DNA from: Bradyrhizobium sp. AUGA SZCCT0283 | GTDB lineage: Bacteria > Pseudomonadota > Alphaproteobacteria > Rhizobiales > Xanthobacteraceae | Direction of reading: 5' to 3' | Assembly (NCBI RefSeq): GCF_018130385.1 | Contig: NZ_JAFCLU010000002.1 | Coordinates: 367,840 to 431,839, forward strand | DNA: 64,000 nt | Shown: positions 55,887 through 63,991 of the stretch, piece after piece | How positions within the stretch are numbered: position 1 is the stretch's first letter | Layout of the letters: the number at the start of each line of letters is the position of its first letter | The notes under the pieces: model-generated | Told to the model about the DNA's origin: nothing | Databases searched by the model: none | What the model saw: only the letters and a program-made list of their open reading frames with translations | Made by a program: the position numbers and the translations under genes

Positions 55887-57128
55887 ATGTCCATGCTCAG
55901 CTCCGCCGTCCAACGATCCACCCTCGGGCTTCATACGCTCGAACAGTACGAGCCGCTGATCGGCGCTGCGACGGTCGAGCGCATAGCCGCGAAGGCCGAT
56001 CGGGTGCGCACGATGCGGGTCGCCCATATCAGTTCGACCTTCTACGGCGGAGGCGTCACCGAACTGCTTACGCCGCTCACCCTCATGATGAACGCGACAG
56101 GTATCGAAACCGACTGGCACTTGATTCAGGGAACGCCGGGCTTCTTTGGTTGCACCAAGAAGCTTCATAATACGCTGCAAGGCGAGAGCGTGGATTTTTC
56201 GGACGCTGAAAGAGCAATTTACGAACAAGTCGTGTTTGAGAACGCCACGCGACTTCATCTTGACGAGTGCGACGCGATCATCGTCCACGATCCTCAGCCG
56301 CTGCCGCTGATCAGCCATTTCGCCGATCGCGAAATGCCGTGGCTTTGGCAATGTCACATCGATCTTTCATCGCCGCACGCGCCGGTATGGACTTATCTGC
56401 GTCGGTTCATCGAGCAATATAACGCAGCAATCTTCTCGCTCCCCGAATACGGCCAGGAGCTTCGGATCGACCAGCAGTTCGTCACGCCGGCGATCGATCC
56501 GTTCTCCGCGAAAAACCGGCAACTGTCGGACCGCGAGATCCTCGAATTCCTGCGCAACTACAAAATTCCGACAGACCGTCCACTGGTGACGCAAATTTCC
56601 AGGTTCGACCGCTGGAAAGATCCGATGGGCGTCATTGATGCCTTCCGGAAGGCGAGAGAACAGGTCGACTGTACGCTTGTGCTCGTCGGCAACAACGCCT
56701 CCGACGATCCGGAGGGCGGGAAAATCCTCGAAACGATCGAGAGCGCTGCCGATGAGAGCATCATCGTTCTCGCGGTTGACGATCCGACATTGGTGAACGC
56801 GCTGCAGCGGTCGGCCGCGGTCGTCCTGCAAAAGTCGACCCGCGAAGGTTTTGGTCTCACGGTCACCGAGGCGATGTGGAAGGGCGCCGCCGTCATCGGC
56901 GGCAACGTGGGAGGCATCCGGCATCAGATCAAGGACGAATGGAACGGGTTTCTCGTGAGTACGCCCGATCAGGCGGCCGCAAGAATGGTCCAGCTCCTGA
57001 AGGATCCCGGACTCCGGGAGCAAATCGGTTCGCGGGCGAAAGAAAGCGTACGGCAGAACTTTCTGATGAGCCGGCTATTAGAGGATTGGCTCGACCTGCT
57101 GGCCAAATACGAACGGCCGGTGGTCTGA
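55887..57128 (+). CDS. GT4 glycosyltransferase, trehalose synthase TreT-like
   Basis: A 413-residue GT-B enzyme. The N-terminal domain has AHISSTFYGGGVTELLTPLT with the acceptor-side glycine loop. A helical VHDPQPLPLISHF region follows. The C-terminal domain has VTQISRFDRWKDPMGVIDAF and the nucleotide-sugar-binding STREGFGLTVTEAMWKGAAVIGG (E-x7-E motif). The overall pattern is that of TreT, which couples ADP- or UDP-glucose with glucose to make trehalose, a compatible solute. This fits the surrounding stress genes. A second GT gene begins 45 bp later. Confidence 0.8.
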   Translation: MSMLSSAVQRSTLGLHTLEQYEPLIGAATVERIAAKADRVRTMRVAHISSTFYGGGVTELLTPLTLMMNATGIETDWHLIQGTPGFFGCTKKLHNTLQGESVDFSDAERAIYEQVVFENATRLHLDECDAIIVHDPQPLPLISHFADREMPWLWQCHIDLSSPHAPVWTYLRRFIEQYNAAIFSLPEYGQELRIDQQFVTPAIDPFSAKNRQLSDREILEFLRNYKIPTDRPLVTQISRFDRWKDPMGVIDAFRKAREQVDCTLVLVGNNASDDPEGGKILETIESAADESIIVLAVDDPTLVNALQRSAAVVLQKSTREGFGLTVTEAMWKGAAVIGGNVGGIRHQIKDEWNGFLVSTPDQAAARMVQLLKDPGLREQIGSRAKESVRQNFLMSRLLEDWLDLLAKYERPVV

Positions 57129-57173
57129 CCGGTTTGGGTTCGAGAGCCCGGATATCTTGATGGTGGAAAGCCG

Positions 57174-58274
57174 ATGCGAATTGCCCAGGTAGCGCCTCTG
57201 GCCGAAAGTGTTCCTCCCAAGCTTTACGGCGGCACGGAGCGTGTGGTGGCGTGGCTGGTCGATGAACTGGTAAGCTTGGGGCATGAGGTGACGCTGTTCG
57301 CCAGCGGAGATTCGAAGACCTCCGCCCAACTCCATGCCGTCTGGCCGCGGGCTCTCCGCCTCGGCCGCCCACGGACGGACCCGATGGTTGCGCAGGCAGC
57401 GCTGTTGGAAGCGGTTGCCCGGCACGCGACCGACTTCGATGTCATCCACATGCATATCGATTGGCTGCACCTGCCGCTTCTGAGCCGGCTCGGCGTGCCC
57501 TTTTTGACAACCTGCCACGGACGCATGGACTTGCCGGGCTTTTCAGATGTGGTCCGCCGCTTTCCCGACGCGCCATTCGTTTCGATTTCGGATAATCAGC
57601 GCCTCCCCCTGAGTGAGGCAAACTGGTTGGGCACGGTTTATCACGGACTGCCGCCCGACCTGTTCCGCCCTTCACTCGAAGGCGGCTCCTACCTCGCCTT
57701 CCTGGGCCGGTTGACGGCAGAAAAAGGACCGGAAGCCGCCATCCGGATCGCGCGCGCCGCCAACATGCCGCTTCGTATCGCTGCCAAGGTGCCGCGGGGC
57801 GAAAGGAAATATTTCAAGGAACAGCTCGAGCCGCAGATCGACGGAGAGCAGGTCCAGCTCACCGGCGAGGTCAATGATGAAACGAAACGGCAATTCTTGG
57901 CTGATGCCGCGGCGTTGCTGTTTCCGATTGATTGGCCAGAACCGTTCGGCCTCGTCATGATCGAGGCCATGGCCTGCGGCACGCCCGTCATTGCCTTCAA
58001 GTCCGGCTCAGTGCCGGAGGTCATCGACGACGGCATAACCGGCTTTGTCGTGCCGGGGGAAGCAGAAGCCGTTGAAGCGATCGGAAGGCTTTCCGAACTC
58101 GATCGGCGTCAGGTGCGAATGCAGTTCGAGAAAAGGTTTACCACAAGGAGGATGGCGCAGGAGTATCTCCACCACTACGAAGCCCTGGTCCATCCGGATG
58201 CCCGCGGAGCTCATGCCGGCATCAGGCCCGCCCGGCCTCCGCCCTCAGTGCCTGACGGTCTTCCGGCCCCGTAG
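57174..58274 (+). CDS. GT4-family glycosyltransferase
   Basis: A 366-residue GT-B glycosyltransferase beginning MRIAQVAPLAESVPPKLYGG (Gly-rich acceptor loop GGTERVVAWL). The donor-binding segment is YLAFLGRLTAEKGPEAAIRI and the catalytic region WPEPFGLVMIEAMACGTPVI contains the E-x7-E motif. It probably transfers a glucosyl-type sugar to a lipid, polysaccharide or small acceptor. It is directly downstream of the TreT-like gene and presumably in the same unit. Acceptor unknown. Confidence 0.85.
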   Translation: MRIAQVAPLAESVPPKLYGGTERVVAWLVDELVSLGHEVTLFASGDSKTSAQLHAVWPRALRLGRPRTDPMVAQAALLEAVARHATDFDVIHMHIDWLHLPLLSRLGVPFLTTCHGRMDLPGFSDVVRRFPDAPFVSISDNQRLPLSEANWLGTVYHGLPPDLFRPSLEGGSYLAFLGRLTAEKGPEAAIRIARAANMPLRIAAKVPRGERKYFKEQLEPQIDGEQVQLTGEVNDETKRQFLADAAALLFPIDWPEPFGLVMIEAMACGTPVIAFKSGSVPEVIDDGITGFVVPGEAEAVEAIGRLSELDRRQVRMQFEKRFTTRRMAQEYLHHYEALVHPDARGAHAGIRPARPPPSVPDGLPAP

Positions 58275-58591
58275 CGATCCGCACGGTGGGACCGGCTGGC
58301 GGCCGCTCTTATTGCATGGTGCCAGCTTCCCGCCCCGCCTTTTTGATCTAGTACGCCCACAGAGCTGCGTGACCTCAAAGAACGGCCCCAGCGCGGGGGG
58401 CGAGCCGAGGCCGTCTAGTCCAACCTGTGCCGAGCGGCGGCTCGGCACGAATTCATAATCCGCAGCATTGCCAGATGTTCCTGATGACGGCCCGTTTCAC
58501 TGCCTTGTCCCAGGTCATTATAGAACTGCCCTAACGAAAAGGCCCGGCCGGTATTGCGGCTCGGGCTATTCCTCTTCCTACGTCAATCGGC

Positions 58592-58674
58592 TTAGTGAAC
58601 GACACGAAGGAAATAGTAGCCGATGCCTCCGACAACGATCAAGGTCGGGACGGCCCAAAGCAACAGGCCGGCAT
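58592..58674 (-). pseudogene. 27-residue membrane mini-protein, frameshifted near its start
   Basis: An ATG at 58674 with a perfect AGGAGG site is followed by a frame that stops after 11 codons (MPACCFGPSRP). The neighbouring frame reads GLLLWAVPTLIVVGGIGYYF then LRVVH and a stop at 58592, a credible single-span peptide of a type common in rhizobia. Adding one base (a G in CCGG near 58668) would join them as a 27-residue protein. A perfect EcfG promoter lies 30 bases upstream. Either the gene is recently broken or a homopolymer base is missing from the sequence. Confidence 0.45.
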
Positions 58675-58704
58675 ATGCGCCTCCTCATTTGCCCTTAATG
58701 AGGA

Positions 58705-58730
58705 AACGCGCGAGACTTTCCGCTTGTTCC
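58705..58730 (-). promoter_or_regulatory. EcfG-type general stress promoter (GGAAC-N17-CGTT)
   Basis: On the minus strand GGAAC, 17 bases and CGTT match the EcfG consensus exactly, 30 bases before the mini-protein ATG. A hairpin (CCTCATT with AATGAGG) lies between promoter and ribosome site and includes part of the AGGAGG, so it may control translation. Confidence 0.7.
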
Positions 58731-58783
58731 CGACTGATAAGCTCTCGTGCTAGGCTTGCCCGCTTTCGACCAGGGACTGCGCC

Positions 58784-59005
58784 ATGCCCATTTATCGCCT
58801 ATTGCAGAACATGCCGATGGGACCGGAAGAGATCACCCGCTTGACGACAGCCTACGAGGAAACGTTGCGCACCATCGGTCTTGTCGACCGGAATGATCCA
58901 ATAACCGAGATGATCGCCAAAAAGATCATCGAAATCAGCCAAAGGGGCGTCCGGGATCCAACGCAGCTCTCGGAGCTGACGATCAAGGAAATGGGTATCT
59001 CGTAA
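58784..59005 (+). CDS. Small conserved rhizobial protein of unknown function
   Basis: A 73-residue protein reading MPIYRLLQNMPMGPEEITRL, then YEETLRTIGLVDRNDPITEM and IAKKIIEISQRGVRDPTQLS. I recognise it as a small, all-helical family often found in Bradyrhizobium. No signal peptide or membrane segment. It may belong to the same stress regulon as the genes beside it, but no consensus promoter was found directly upstream. Confidence 0.75.
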   Translation: MPIYRLLQNMPMGPEEITRLTTAYEETLRTIGLVDRNDPITEMIAKKIIEISQRGVRDPTQLSELTIKEMGIS

Positions 59006-59082
59006 GTCCGGCACCGTGATGGAGAACCGAACAGCACGCGAGCCTGGCTCCAGAGATCGCCAGCATACCGCGCACCTTCGGA

Positions 59083-59256
59083 TCACACCGCCAATTCCTT
59101 GCGGACGGCGGCGGCCGAGTTCCCGACCTTATCGACTGTCTTCTGCAGCTCTTCCCTGGACACGCCGAGCTTCCTTGCCCAGCACTTGACCTCGCTGGCT
59201 TCCTGCATGTTGATTTTGCTGCGGTCCTGCGGCCCTCGGCGCTTCTGATCGGCCAT
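59083..59256 (-). CDS. DUF3606 domain protein
   Basis: This 57-residue frame starts MADQKRRGPQDRSKINMQEA and contains SEVKCWARKLGVSREELQKT then VDKVGNSAAAVRKELAV. This is the DUF3606 family, small helical proteins often under general stress control in alphaproteobacteria. An EcfG-like promoter (59444-59468) lies upstream in the same orientation. Function unknown. Confidence 0.85.
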   Translation of the reverse strand: MADQKRRGPQDRSKINMQEASEVKCWARKLGVSREELQKTVDKVGNSAAAVRKELAV

Positions 59257-59443
59257 CCTTCACCCTCCTGCCCGGTTTCGATGCGTTCCTCGTCGTCGAA
59301 AACGTCCAACAGCTTGATGATCGCGTTGTCGCAGCAGCGAGGGCCGGGCTCGACATAGTGGCAAATACGTCCCGAGCCTTCTCAACCGCTTTGGTCATGC
59401 GCATTTCCGGCTCCATCGCCGATACTCCACTGACTGGGGAGGA

Positions 59444-59468
59444 AACACGGTTAAGCCCTTGCCGTTCC
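59444..59468 (-). promoter_or_regulatory. EcfG-like promoter (GGAAC-N16-TGTT)
   Basis: On the minus strand GGAAC, 16 bases and TGTT differ from the EcfG consensus in one base of the -10. It lies 27 bases before the first of two ATGs (59416, 59404) that open a short frame leading to the DUF3606 gene. Confidence 0.5.
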
Positions 59469-59576
59469 TACGACGGGGTTTGCGTCCCGCGCGTCGTCCG
59501 ACATGGTCTGGACATCGGCTTTCGGACGGGCTCGATCCAAAGGTCGGCTTTGAGGGATCGGGACTGTTTCATCGAT

Positions 59577-59601
59577 GGAACAGGCCTGTAGCTCACCGGT
59601 T
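59577..59601 (+). promoter_or_regulatory. EcfG-like promoter (GGAAC-N16-GGTT)
   Basis: On the plus strand GGAAC, 16 bases and GGTT lie 24 bases before the ATG at 59626. It differs by one base from the consensus CGTT. Confidence 0.5.
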
Positions 59602-59625
59602 ATTCCTGCAGGAAGGGAGCTCCTC

Positions 59626-59826
59626 ATGCAGCGCCGCCGAGTGAAACACACAGCCTCGTTGACTGATCGGATTGCCAGCAGGATCGCTGAAATCAAGGCA
59701 AAAGCAGAGGCACTTCCTGAAGGAAGCAGAGAGCGTGAGCGATTGCTGCGACGGGCGTGGCGCGCTGATCCCTTGGCTGGACAGCGAGGATCGCAGCCTT
59801 CGGAAGGGCCAACACCCTCACGTTAA
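59626..59826 (+). CDS. Small basic hypothetical protein
   Basis: The 66-residue protein starts at the ATG at 59626 with a GGAAGGGAG site; a longer in-frame start exists but has no site. It reads MQRRRVKHTASLTDRIASRI, then EIKAKAEALPEGSRERERLL, and is strongly charged and helical. An EcfG-like promoter lies just upstream. It precedes the DUF2934 gene by 61 bases. Function unknown. Confidence 0.6.
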   Translation: MQRRRVKHTASLTDRIASRIAEIKAKAEALPEGSRERERLLRRAWRADPLAGQRGSQPSEGPTPSR

Positions 59827-59887
59827 AGAGCGGCAGTTCTTAATTGGCCTGCCGTCGACCACCACACGGAGAACGGAGGTGAACGCG

Positions 59888-60049
59888 ATGACCCAGCCGA
59901 CCGAACAAGAAATCAAGAAGCGCGCTTATGAGATCTGGGAGCGTCATGGCAGGCCAAAAGGCAAAGAAGACGAATTCTGGCAGCAGGCGGAGCAAGAATT
60001 GCGAAACGAGGATAAATCGTCTCCGATCCGTACGCCCGACACCCTGTAA
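59888..60049 (+). CDS. DUF2934 domain protein
   Basis: A 53-residue protein beginning MTQPTEQEIKKRAYEIWERH, then GRPKGKEDEFWQQAEQELRN. The I-K-x-R-A-Y-E-I-W and GRP-x-G-x2-x-E-FW-x2-A-E patterns define DUF2934, a short helical family often stress-induced. It probably shares the promoter at 59577-59601 with the gene before it. Confidence 0.85.
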   Translation: MTQPTEQEIKKRAYEIWERHGRPKGKEDEFWQQAEQELRNEDKSSPIRTPDTL

Positions 60050-60132
60050 ACGAAGCGCTGCTCGACATGCCTCCGCATGGGGTTTAGCGGAAATCATCCC
60101 ACTCATGCCTGAGATGAGAAATCCTGCGTCAT

Positions 60133-60371
60133 TCAATCCTGTTCCTTTGAGGCGAGGGACATTCCTCGCTCCACCCTAAACCGCTGGTACAACGCAATGG
60201 ACTGTTGGAGAGAAACAGCCGCCGCCTCTCACCCTGCCGGATCATGATCTCGATCGTATCCAGCAGATGCTGAGCCGCAATGTCGGGATTGCCAAGTTCG
60301 CCGGTTGCCTCCAGGTAGTCCCAGGCAATCCGGAAGGAATTCTCGACCAGGGTTGGCTGCATCTCATTCAT
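60133..60371 (-). pseudogene. Conserved small protein interrupted by a one-base frameshift
   Basis: From the ATG at 60371 the frame reads MNEMQPTLVENSFRIAWDYL then ELGNPDIAAQHLLDTIEIMI and RRRLFLSN, a family I recognise in Bradyrhizobium, but then runs into SPLRCTSGLGW. The expected continuation, QSIALYQRFRVERGMSLASK, is in another frame and stops at 60133. One missing C near 60203 (AACAG instead of AACCAG) would restore a 79-residue protein. A perfect EcfG promoter precedes it. Confidence 0.6.
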
Positions 60372-60379
60372 GAAGAGCA

Positions 60380-60404
60380 AACGTCCGAAGGTCCGCCCTG
60401 TTCC
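60380..60404 (-). promoter_or_regulatory. EcfG-type general stress promoter (GGAAC-N16-CGTT)
   Basis: On the minus strand GGAAC, 16 bases and CGTT match the consensus exactly. The distance from the last -10 base to the ATG at 60371 is 8 bases, the same as at 28460, so translation is probably leaderless or begins at the second ATG (60362). Confidence 0.7.
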
Positions 60405-60440
60405 TTTCGACAGCTTGACGCGGCTTGCAGCAAAGCGGCG

Positions 60441-61565
60441 CTAAGCAGGCTGGCTCAGTTTGGCGGTAGCCGCGCGGTCGTTCTTCTTTGCAAGAATCCG
60501 ATCCGAGCCGAATCGGATGGTCCATTGCGCTACCGACAGCAACAAGGACTCAAACACCGCCACGCATTGTTCGAGCTCCCGGTCGGTGGATGGCGGGCAA
60601 TTGGGCCGGTTGCGGACGATCATCGTCGTTGTCGACCAGGTCAGCCGGGCGGCCTTGCAGGCGACGATCAGTCCATAGACGCGGTCGGGTTCGAGCAAGG
60701 GTTCGATCGCCTCGACCTTGACGTCGGCCTTCAAGGCAAGGGCTGCGACCACGTGGGTGTATTCACCCCTCACCGCGAACCGGTTGACGATTGAATCATT
60801 CAGCTTGCCGGTGCGATTGAGCGCAACGACTTCGCTTTGCGCCTGGGTGTAGTCAATCGCTTTCCGGGCCACGCCGCCCTGTGCGGCGGCGGCCGCAGCG
60901 GAGTTTTGGGCTTTCTCGCGCGCGACAGGCCGCGACGCCGTCAGGAAGCGCGCGCGAACGACGTCGGCAACCTTGCCAATGAGCTCCCGCAGCAAGCTGC
61001 CGGGAATGTCCAGGCGAACGCCGAGCTTTTCCGCCAGCACTTCGTCACGCTCCGCCCGCCCCACCAGCGTCGCGTAACCGCATTCGGAGAAACGCGCCCC
61101 CGTGTTCCGGGCGAGCGCGTTGGAGACGTTGACGTCGCCAAATCTCATCAGCGCGTCGGTCAGCGCTTCGTTGAGCGCCTTGCGGTCGCAGATCGCCAGC
61201 AGATGCTGCTGGCCACGGCTTTTGACGATTTCAAGAAGGTCCGCGTCCGACAGACAGTTGGAGCTTCTCAGAACCGGCGCGGCCACCTGGGGCCGGTCGT
61301 GGAATGCAAGCTGGCGGATCGTTTGTCGCGGGGCCCGGTCGATGGTGGCGAGCGCCTCGCTGAGCTGGATCACGGTCGTTGCGTCCACCCGCGCGATCAG
61401 GTGGGCGAGGACGCCATCGACGGCTGCGATCTGCGAGTCGCCGAGGCGGCCGACATTGGACAGGAACAGGTCCGTCACCTCCCCGAAAATCCGGGCATCG
61501 TGCTCGGGTCCATCCTCTTCGGCGCCGTTCAATTCCTTGCGCAGGTCCGACGTTGCGGCAGGCAT
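60441..61565 (-). CDS. DUF2336 domain protein
   Basis: A 374-residue alpha-helical protein. It starts MPAATSDLRKELNGAEEDGP, has the DUF2336 pattern IFGEVTDLFLSNVGRLGDSQ near residue 25 and continues with HEAT-like helices (HDRPQVAAPVLRSSNCLSDA, LLEIVKSRGQQHLLAICDRK). DUF2336 proteins are common in alphaproteobacteria and have no established function. A 49-residue frame ends 2 bases before its start and may be its operon partner. Confidence 0.85.
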   Translation of the reverse strand: MPAATSDLRKELNGAEEDGPEHDARIFGEVTDLFLSNVGRLGDSQIAAVDGVLAHLIARVDATTVIQLSEALATIDRAPRQTIRQLAFHDRPQVAAPVLRSSNCLSDADLLEIVKSRGQQHLLAICDRKALNEALTDALMRFGDVNVSNALARNTGARFSECGYATLVGRAERDEVLAEKLGVRLDIPGSLLRELIGKVADVVRARFLTASRPVAREKAQNSAAAAAAQGGVARKAIDYTQAQSEVVALNRTGKLNDSIVNRFAVRGEYTHVVAALALKADVKVEAIEPLLEPDRVYGLIVACKAARLTWSTTTMIVRNRPNCPPSTDRELEQCVAVFESLLLSVAQWTIRFGSDRILAKKNDRAATAKLSQPA

Positions 61566-61567
61566 GG

Positions 61568-61717
61568 CTATCCCACCTCCGCACCGGCTCGCCGCATGAC
61601 CTCATTTCCGGACGTTCGCGTCATGCCCCCGGTTCGGAACGCTTCCACCAGCAGCCGCTCCGTCGCGCGGATGGCCGGGGTCTTCGTGAATTCATCGGCT
61701 GCGAAATGAACAAGCAT
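61568..61717 (-). CDS. Short hypothetical protein upstream of the DUF2336 gene
   Basis: A 49-residue frame from the ATG at 61717 reads MLVHFAADEFTKTPAIRATE, then RLLVEAFRTGGMTRTSGNEV. It has coding-like codon use and good helical composition, and it ends two bases before the DUF2336 start. No strong ribosome site is visible, so it is uncertain. Confidence 0.45.
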   Translation of the reverse strand: MLVHFAADEFTKTPAIRATERLLVEAFRTGGMTRTSGNEVMRRAGAEVG

Positions 61718-62435
61718 TTGAGCGCCATTTGAAAGGCCGGTTTCGGCAGCCTTTTCACTCCAACGAAAGCAATAAGGCGGGTGCGAGCAATAGCCGCTGA
61801 TCGTACCCGGGCTTCCCTAACGGGTGGTTGTCCCGGAGCCTGGAATTTCCGCATTTATACTGAGTTTTGCAGCGGAAGGCGAGCCCGGCCGGCTGGGGCA
61901 GCCGGGCCGGGGCAACGTTCGCTTCCGCAAGACCTCAGCGATCGCAGGGGTCAGGGAGGCCGCGCCATGGAGCGGGGTGGGGTAGCGGCCGCGCAGGACG
62001 TTACGGGGGGGCGGAAGCGAGGCTCATTCGCCCACGCCGCAAACGCGCCATTGGACACGCGTTCGCCGGGCCGGCTGTTCGACCGCGGTCGAGAACGGAG
62101 ACGCAGCGGCCCGCACCCGCTTCTTCTTCGAAACGCGTCGACTTCTTAAAATGCGCTGCGTCAAAATCGAGTTGTCGCGCATCTGCGCTTCGGTCGACGT
62201 GGCGTGCACGCAACAGTCCAGGAAGTGTTGACGCGAGCCATTGCAGCTTCGCAGCGTTAGCGCATAATTCGTAACAGGGCGGCGCAGCACTTTTGATTCG
62301 AACATCGGCAGAAATCGAGCAACCACACCGGGTGATTCCCGTGTGATGGATGACGCGTGCGGCAGTGCAAACCGCGTGCAGCGCCCCCAGTGAACCGCGG
62401 CCAGCACCGCGCGCGCAATCTTGGGGAACGCATCG
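61718..62435. other. Gene-poor stretch before the cysteine-rich protein gene
   Basis: About 720 bases contain only open frames without start context or protein patterns. A minus-strand segment near 62030-62110 weakly resembles the C-terminus of the 62840-63991 gene product (PGERVSNGAFAAWANE against PGERAFNDAFALWGE), so part may be decayed coding DNA. Confidence 0.5.
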
Positions 62436-62705
62436 ATGACTTTCCATCGTACCAGCAGAATCGCACTTCTCTTCGCCATCGCCTTCGCGGCGACGGCGCT
62501 TTCCGCACGCCCGAGCCTCGCCTTCTCGGAGGCGCAGCAGATGTGCACCGGCGACGCCATGCGGCTATGCGGCCATGAAGTCCCCAACGTCCAGAGAATC
62601 ACCGCCTGCATGGTCAGGAACCGCGCGCATGTCAGTCCAGGCTGCCGTGCCGTGATGGACCGCGACCACGCCGCGCGGAGGCGAGCCGCCGCCGCCGCCG
62701 AGTGA
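62436..62705 (+). CDS. Secreted cysteine-rich repeat protein
   Basis: The protein has 89 residues from the ATG at 62436 (GGGGAA site). It starts with a signal sequence (MTFHRTSRIALLFAIAFAAT) cut near SLA. The mature part MCTGDAMRLCGHEVPNVQRI and TACMVRNRAHVSPGCRAVMD shows the C-x3-D-x3-L-C spacing of the short cysteine-rich repeat found in rhizobial secreted proteins. It ends in an alanine/arginine tail. Function unknown. Confidence 0.7.
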   Translation: MTFHRTSRIALLFAIAFAATALSARPSLAFSEAQQMCTGDAMRLCGHEVPNVQRITACMVRNRAHVSPGCRAVMDRDHAARRRAAAAAE

Positions 62706-62839
62706 CAGCTCGCTTCGCTTGAAGGCGAACGCAGAACGGCCTCAGCCGGACGATGTGCAATGCTGAGGCTGTTTTCTTGCCGGACTCTTTCGCGGCGCCG
62801 TGCAGCGATCGATTTCCTGGCTCAACGCGCTCCCGCCAG

Positions 62840-63991
62840 CTACTCCCCCCACAACGCAAACGCGTCGTTGAACGCGCGTTCGCCGGGGGCGCCCTTTTCG
62901 ATCGCGATGATCGCGCGGCGCTGGTTGACATAGACCAAGGGCACGTCGAACCAGGAGCGCTCCTTCAGGAGCTGCAAATTGCGGGCGCGGTCGGAATCGA
63001 CGTTGGAGAGGCCGACCAGGAAGAAGCCGTCGGTGACTTTCACGGCGAGACCGGCCAGCGGCGTGCCGCGCGCCTGCTCGTTGGACTTCATCAGGATGCC
63101 CGGCACGTTGCCGACGCCGCCGCCGGAGAAATCCTGCGGCAGGATGAAGGTCAATTCCGCGGTGTGGCTCGCCGGCAGCGACGAATCGGTATTGCGGCGG
63201 AACGACATCGTCATCTTGAACTTGCGGTCGGGAATCTCGATGTCGGCGCGCACGGCGACGTCGGGCTTCTGGTTGCCGCTCGCCTTGATCGGTTCGGTGC
63301 GCCAGATCACCGAGCCGACATATTGCTTGCCCTTGGGATCGGACGGGTCCTCGTCATACAGCACGACGCGCTGCGCCACGGGCGCCACGTTCTCGCTCGA
63401 CGACGGCTGACCGACGCGATCGGGGATCTTCGGGCGCGACTGGGGTGCTGCCGGATCCTTTGGCGCTTCCACCACGGGGGAGGATTTGAACAGGCCGCCC
63501 ACGGCCGTGACCGCCGACCTGCCCCACAGGATCCCGGCACCGACCAGAATGAGCACGATGCCGACCGCGATCGCGCTCTTGAACGGAAATACGGTGCCTG
63601 CGCGGGCGCGCTGTTTCTTCGGCTCGCGGTCGCGATCCTGCGACAGCCGCGAGCGCTCACGCGGCGGCGGCATCTGCGGCGGCTGCGGCGCGTAACGGTC
63701 GGCCTCCGCCGCCGATTCGTCATACGAATAGGGCGCGTCGGGATCGGCGCCGCGGTTTTCCATGCTCGGCTCGAGCCGGTCGAATTCCGGCGAAGGCGAC
63801 GGCACGTTGGCATAGGTCTTTCGCGCGGCGCGATTGGCCTGCGCCGCGGCGCGGCCGAGATCGTCGGCGTCGGCAGCGATGTCGCGGAAGCCGCGCATGC
63901 CGGGTGGCGGCGGCGGGCCGTTTTCGGGGCCGCGGCGAGGGCCGCCGCCGCGCTCGCGGGGCGGCGGTGGCGGCAAGCCGGCATCCTGCAT
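62840..63991 (-). CDS. Membrane-anchored hypothetical protein, possibly extending past the window
   Basis: The 383 residues begin MQDAGLPPPPPRERGGGPRR, but the in-frame codons before them up to the window edge contain no stop, so the N-terminus may lie outside. The N-terminal 120 residues are proline/arginine-rich and probably disordered. A single membrane segment (near 139-160, SAIAVGIVLILVGAGILWG) follows. The C-terminal domain is soluble (VVLYDEDPSDPKGKQYVGSV and FKMTMSFRRNTDSSLPASHT, then FILPQDFSGGGVGNVPGI). The domain is not recognised; it probably lies in the periplasm. Confidence 0.8.
   Translation of the reverse strand: MQDAGLPPPPPRERGGGPRRGPENGPPPPPGMRGFRDIAADADDLGRAAAQANRAARKTYANVPSPSPEFDRLEPSMENRGADPDAPYSYDESAAEADRYAPQPPQMPPPRERSRLSQDRDREPKKQRARAGTVFPFKSAIAVGIVLILVGAGILWGRSAVTAVGGLFKSSPVVEAPKDPAAPQSRPKIPDRVGQPSSSENVAPVAQRVVLYDEDPSDPKGKQYVGSVIWRTEPIKASGNQKPDVAVRADIEIPDRKFKMTMSFRRNTDSSLPASHTAELTFILPQDFSGGGVGNVPGILMKSNEQARGTPLAGLAVKVTDGFFLVGLSNVDSDRARNLQLLKERSWFDVPLVYVNQRRAIIAIEKGAPGERAFNDAFALWGE

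Larger units (their letters stand above)
58275..58783. other. Intergenic region with an EcfG promoter and a frameshifted mini-gene
   Basis: This stretch contains a nine-base hairpin (GTGCCGAGC/GCTCGGCAC, 58427-58448), the mini-ORF and its promoter at 58592-58730, and otherwise no gene. The hairpin may end the glycosyltransferase transcript, though no T-run follows. Confidence 0.5.

Noticed and set aside
61781..62149. Plus-strand open frame of 122 codons
   Set aside because: Arginine/glycine-rich composition typical of non-coding GC-rich DNA and no start context.
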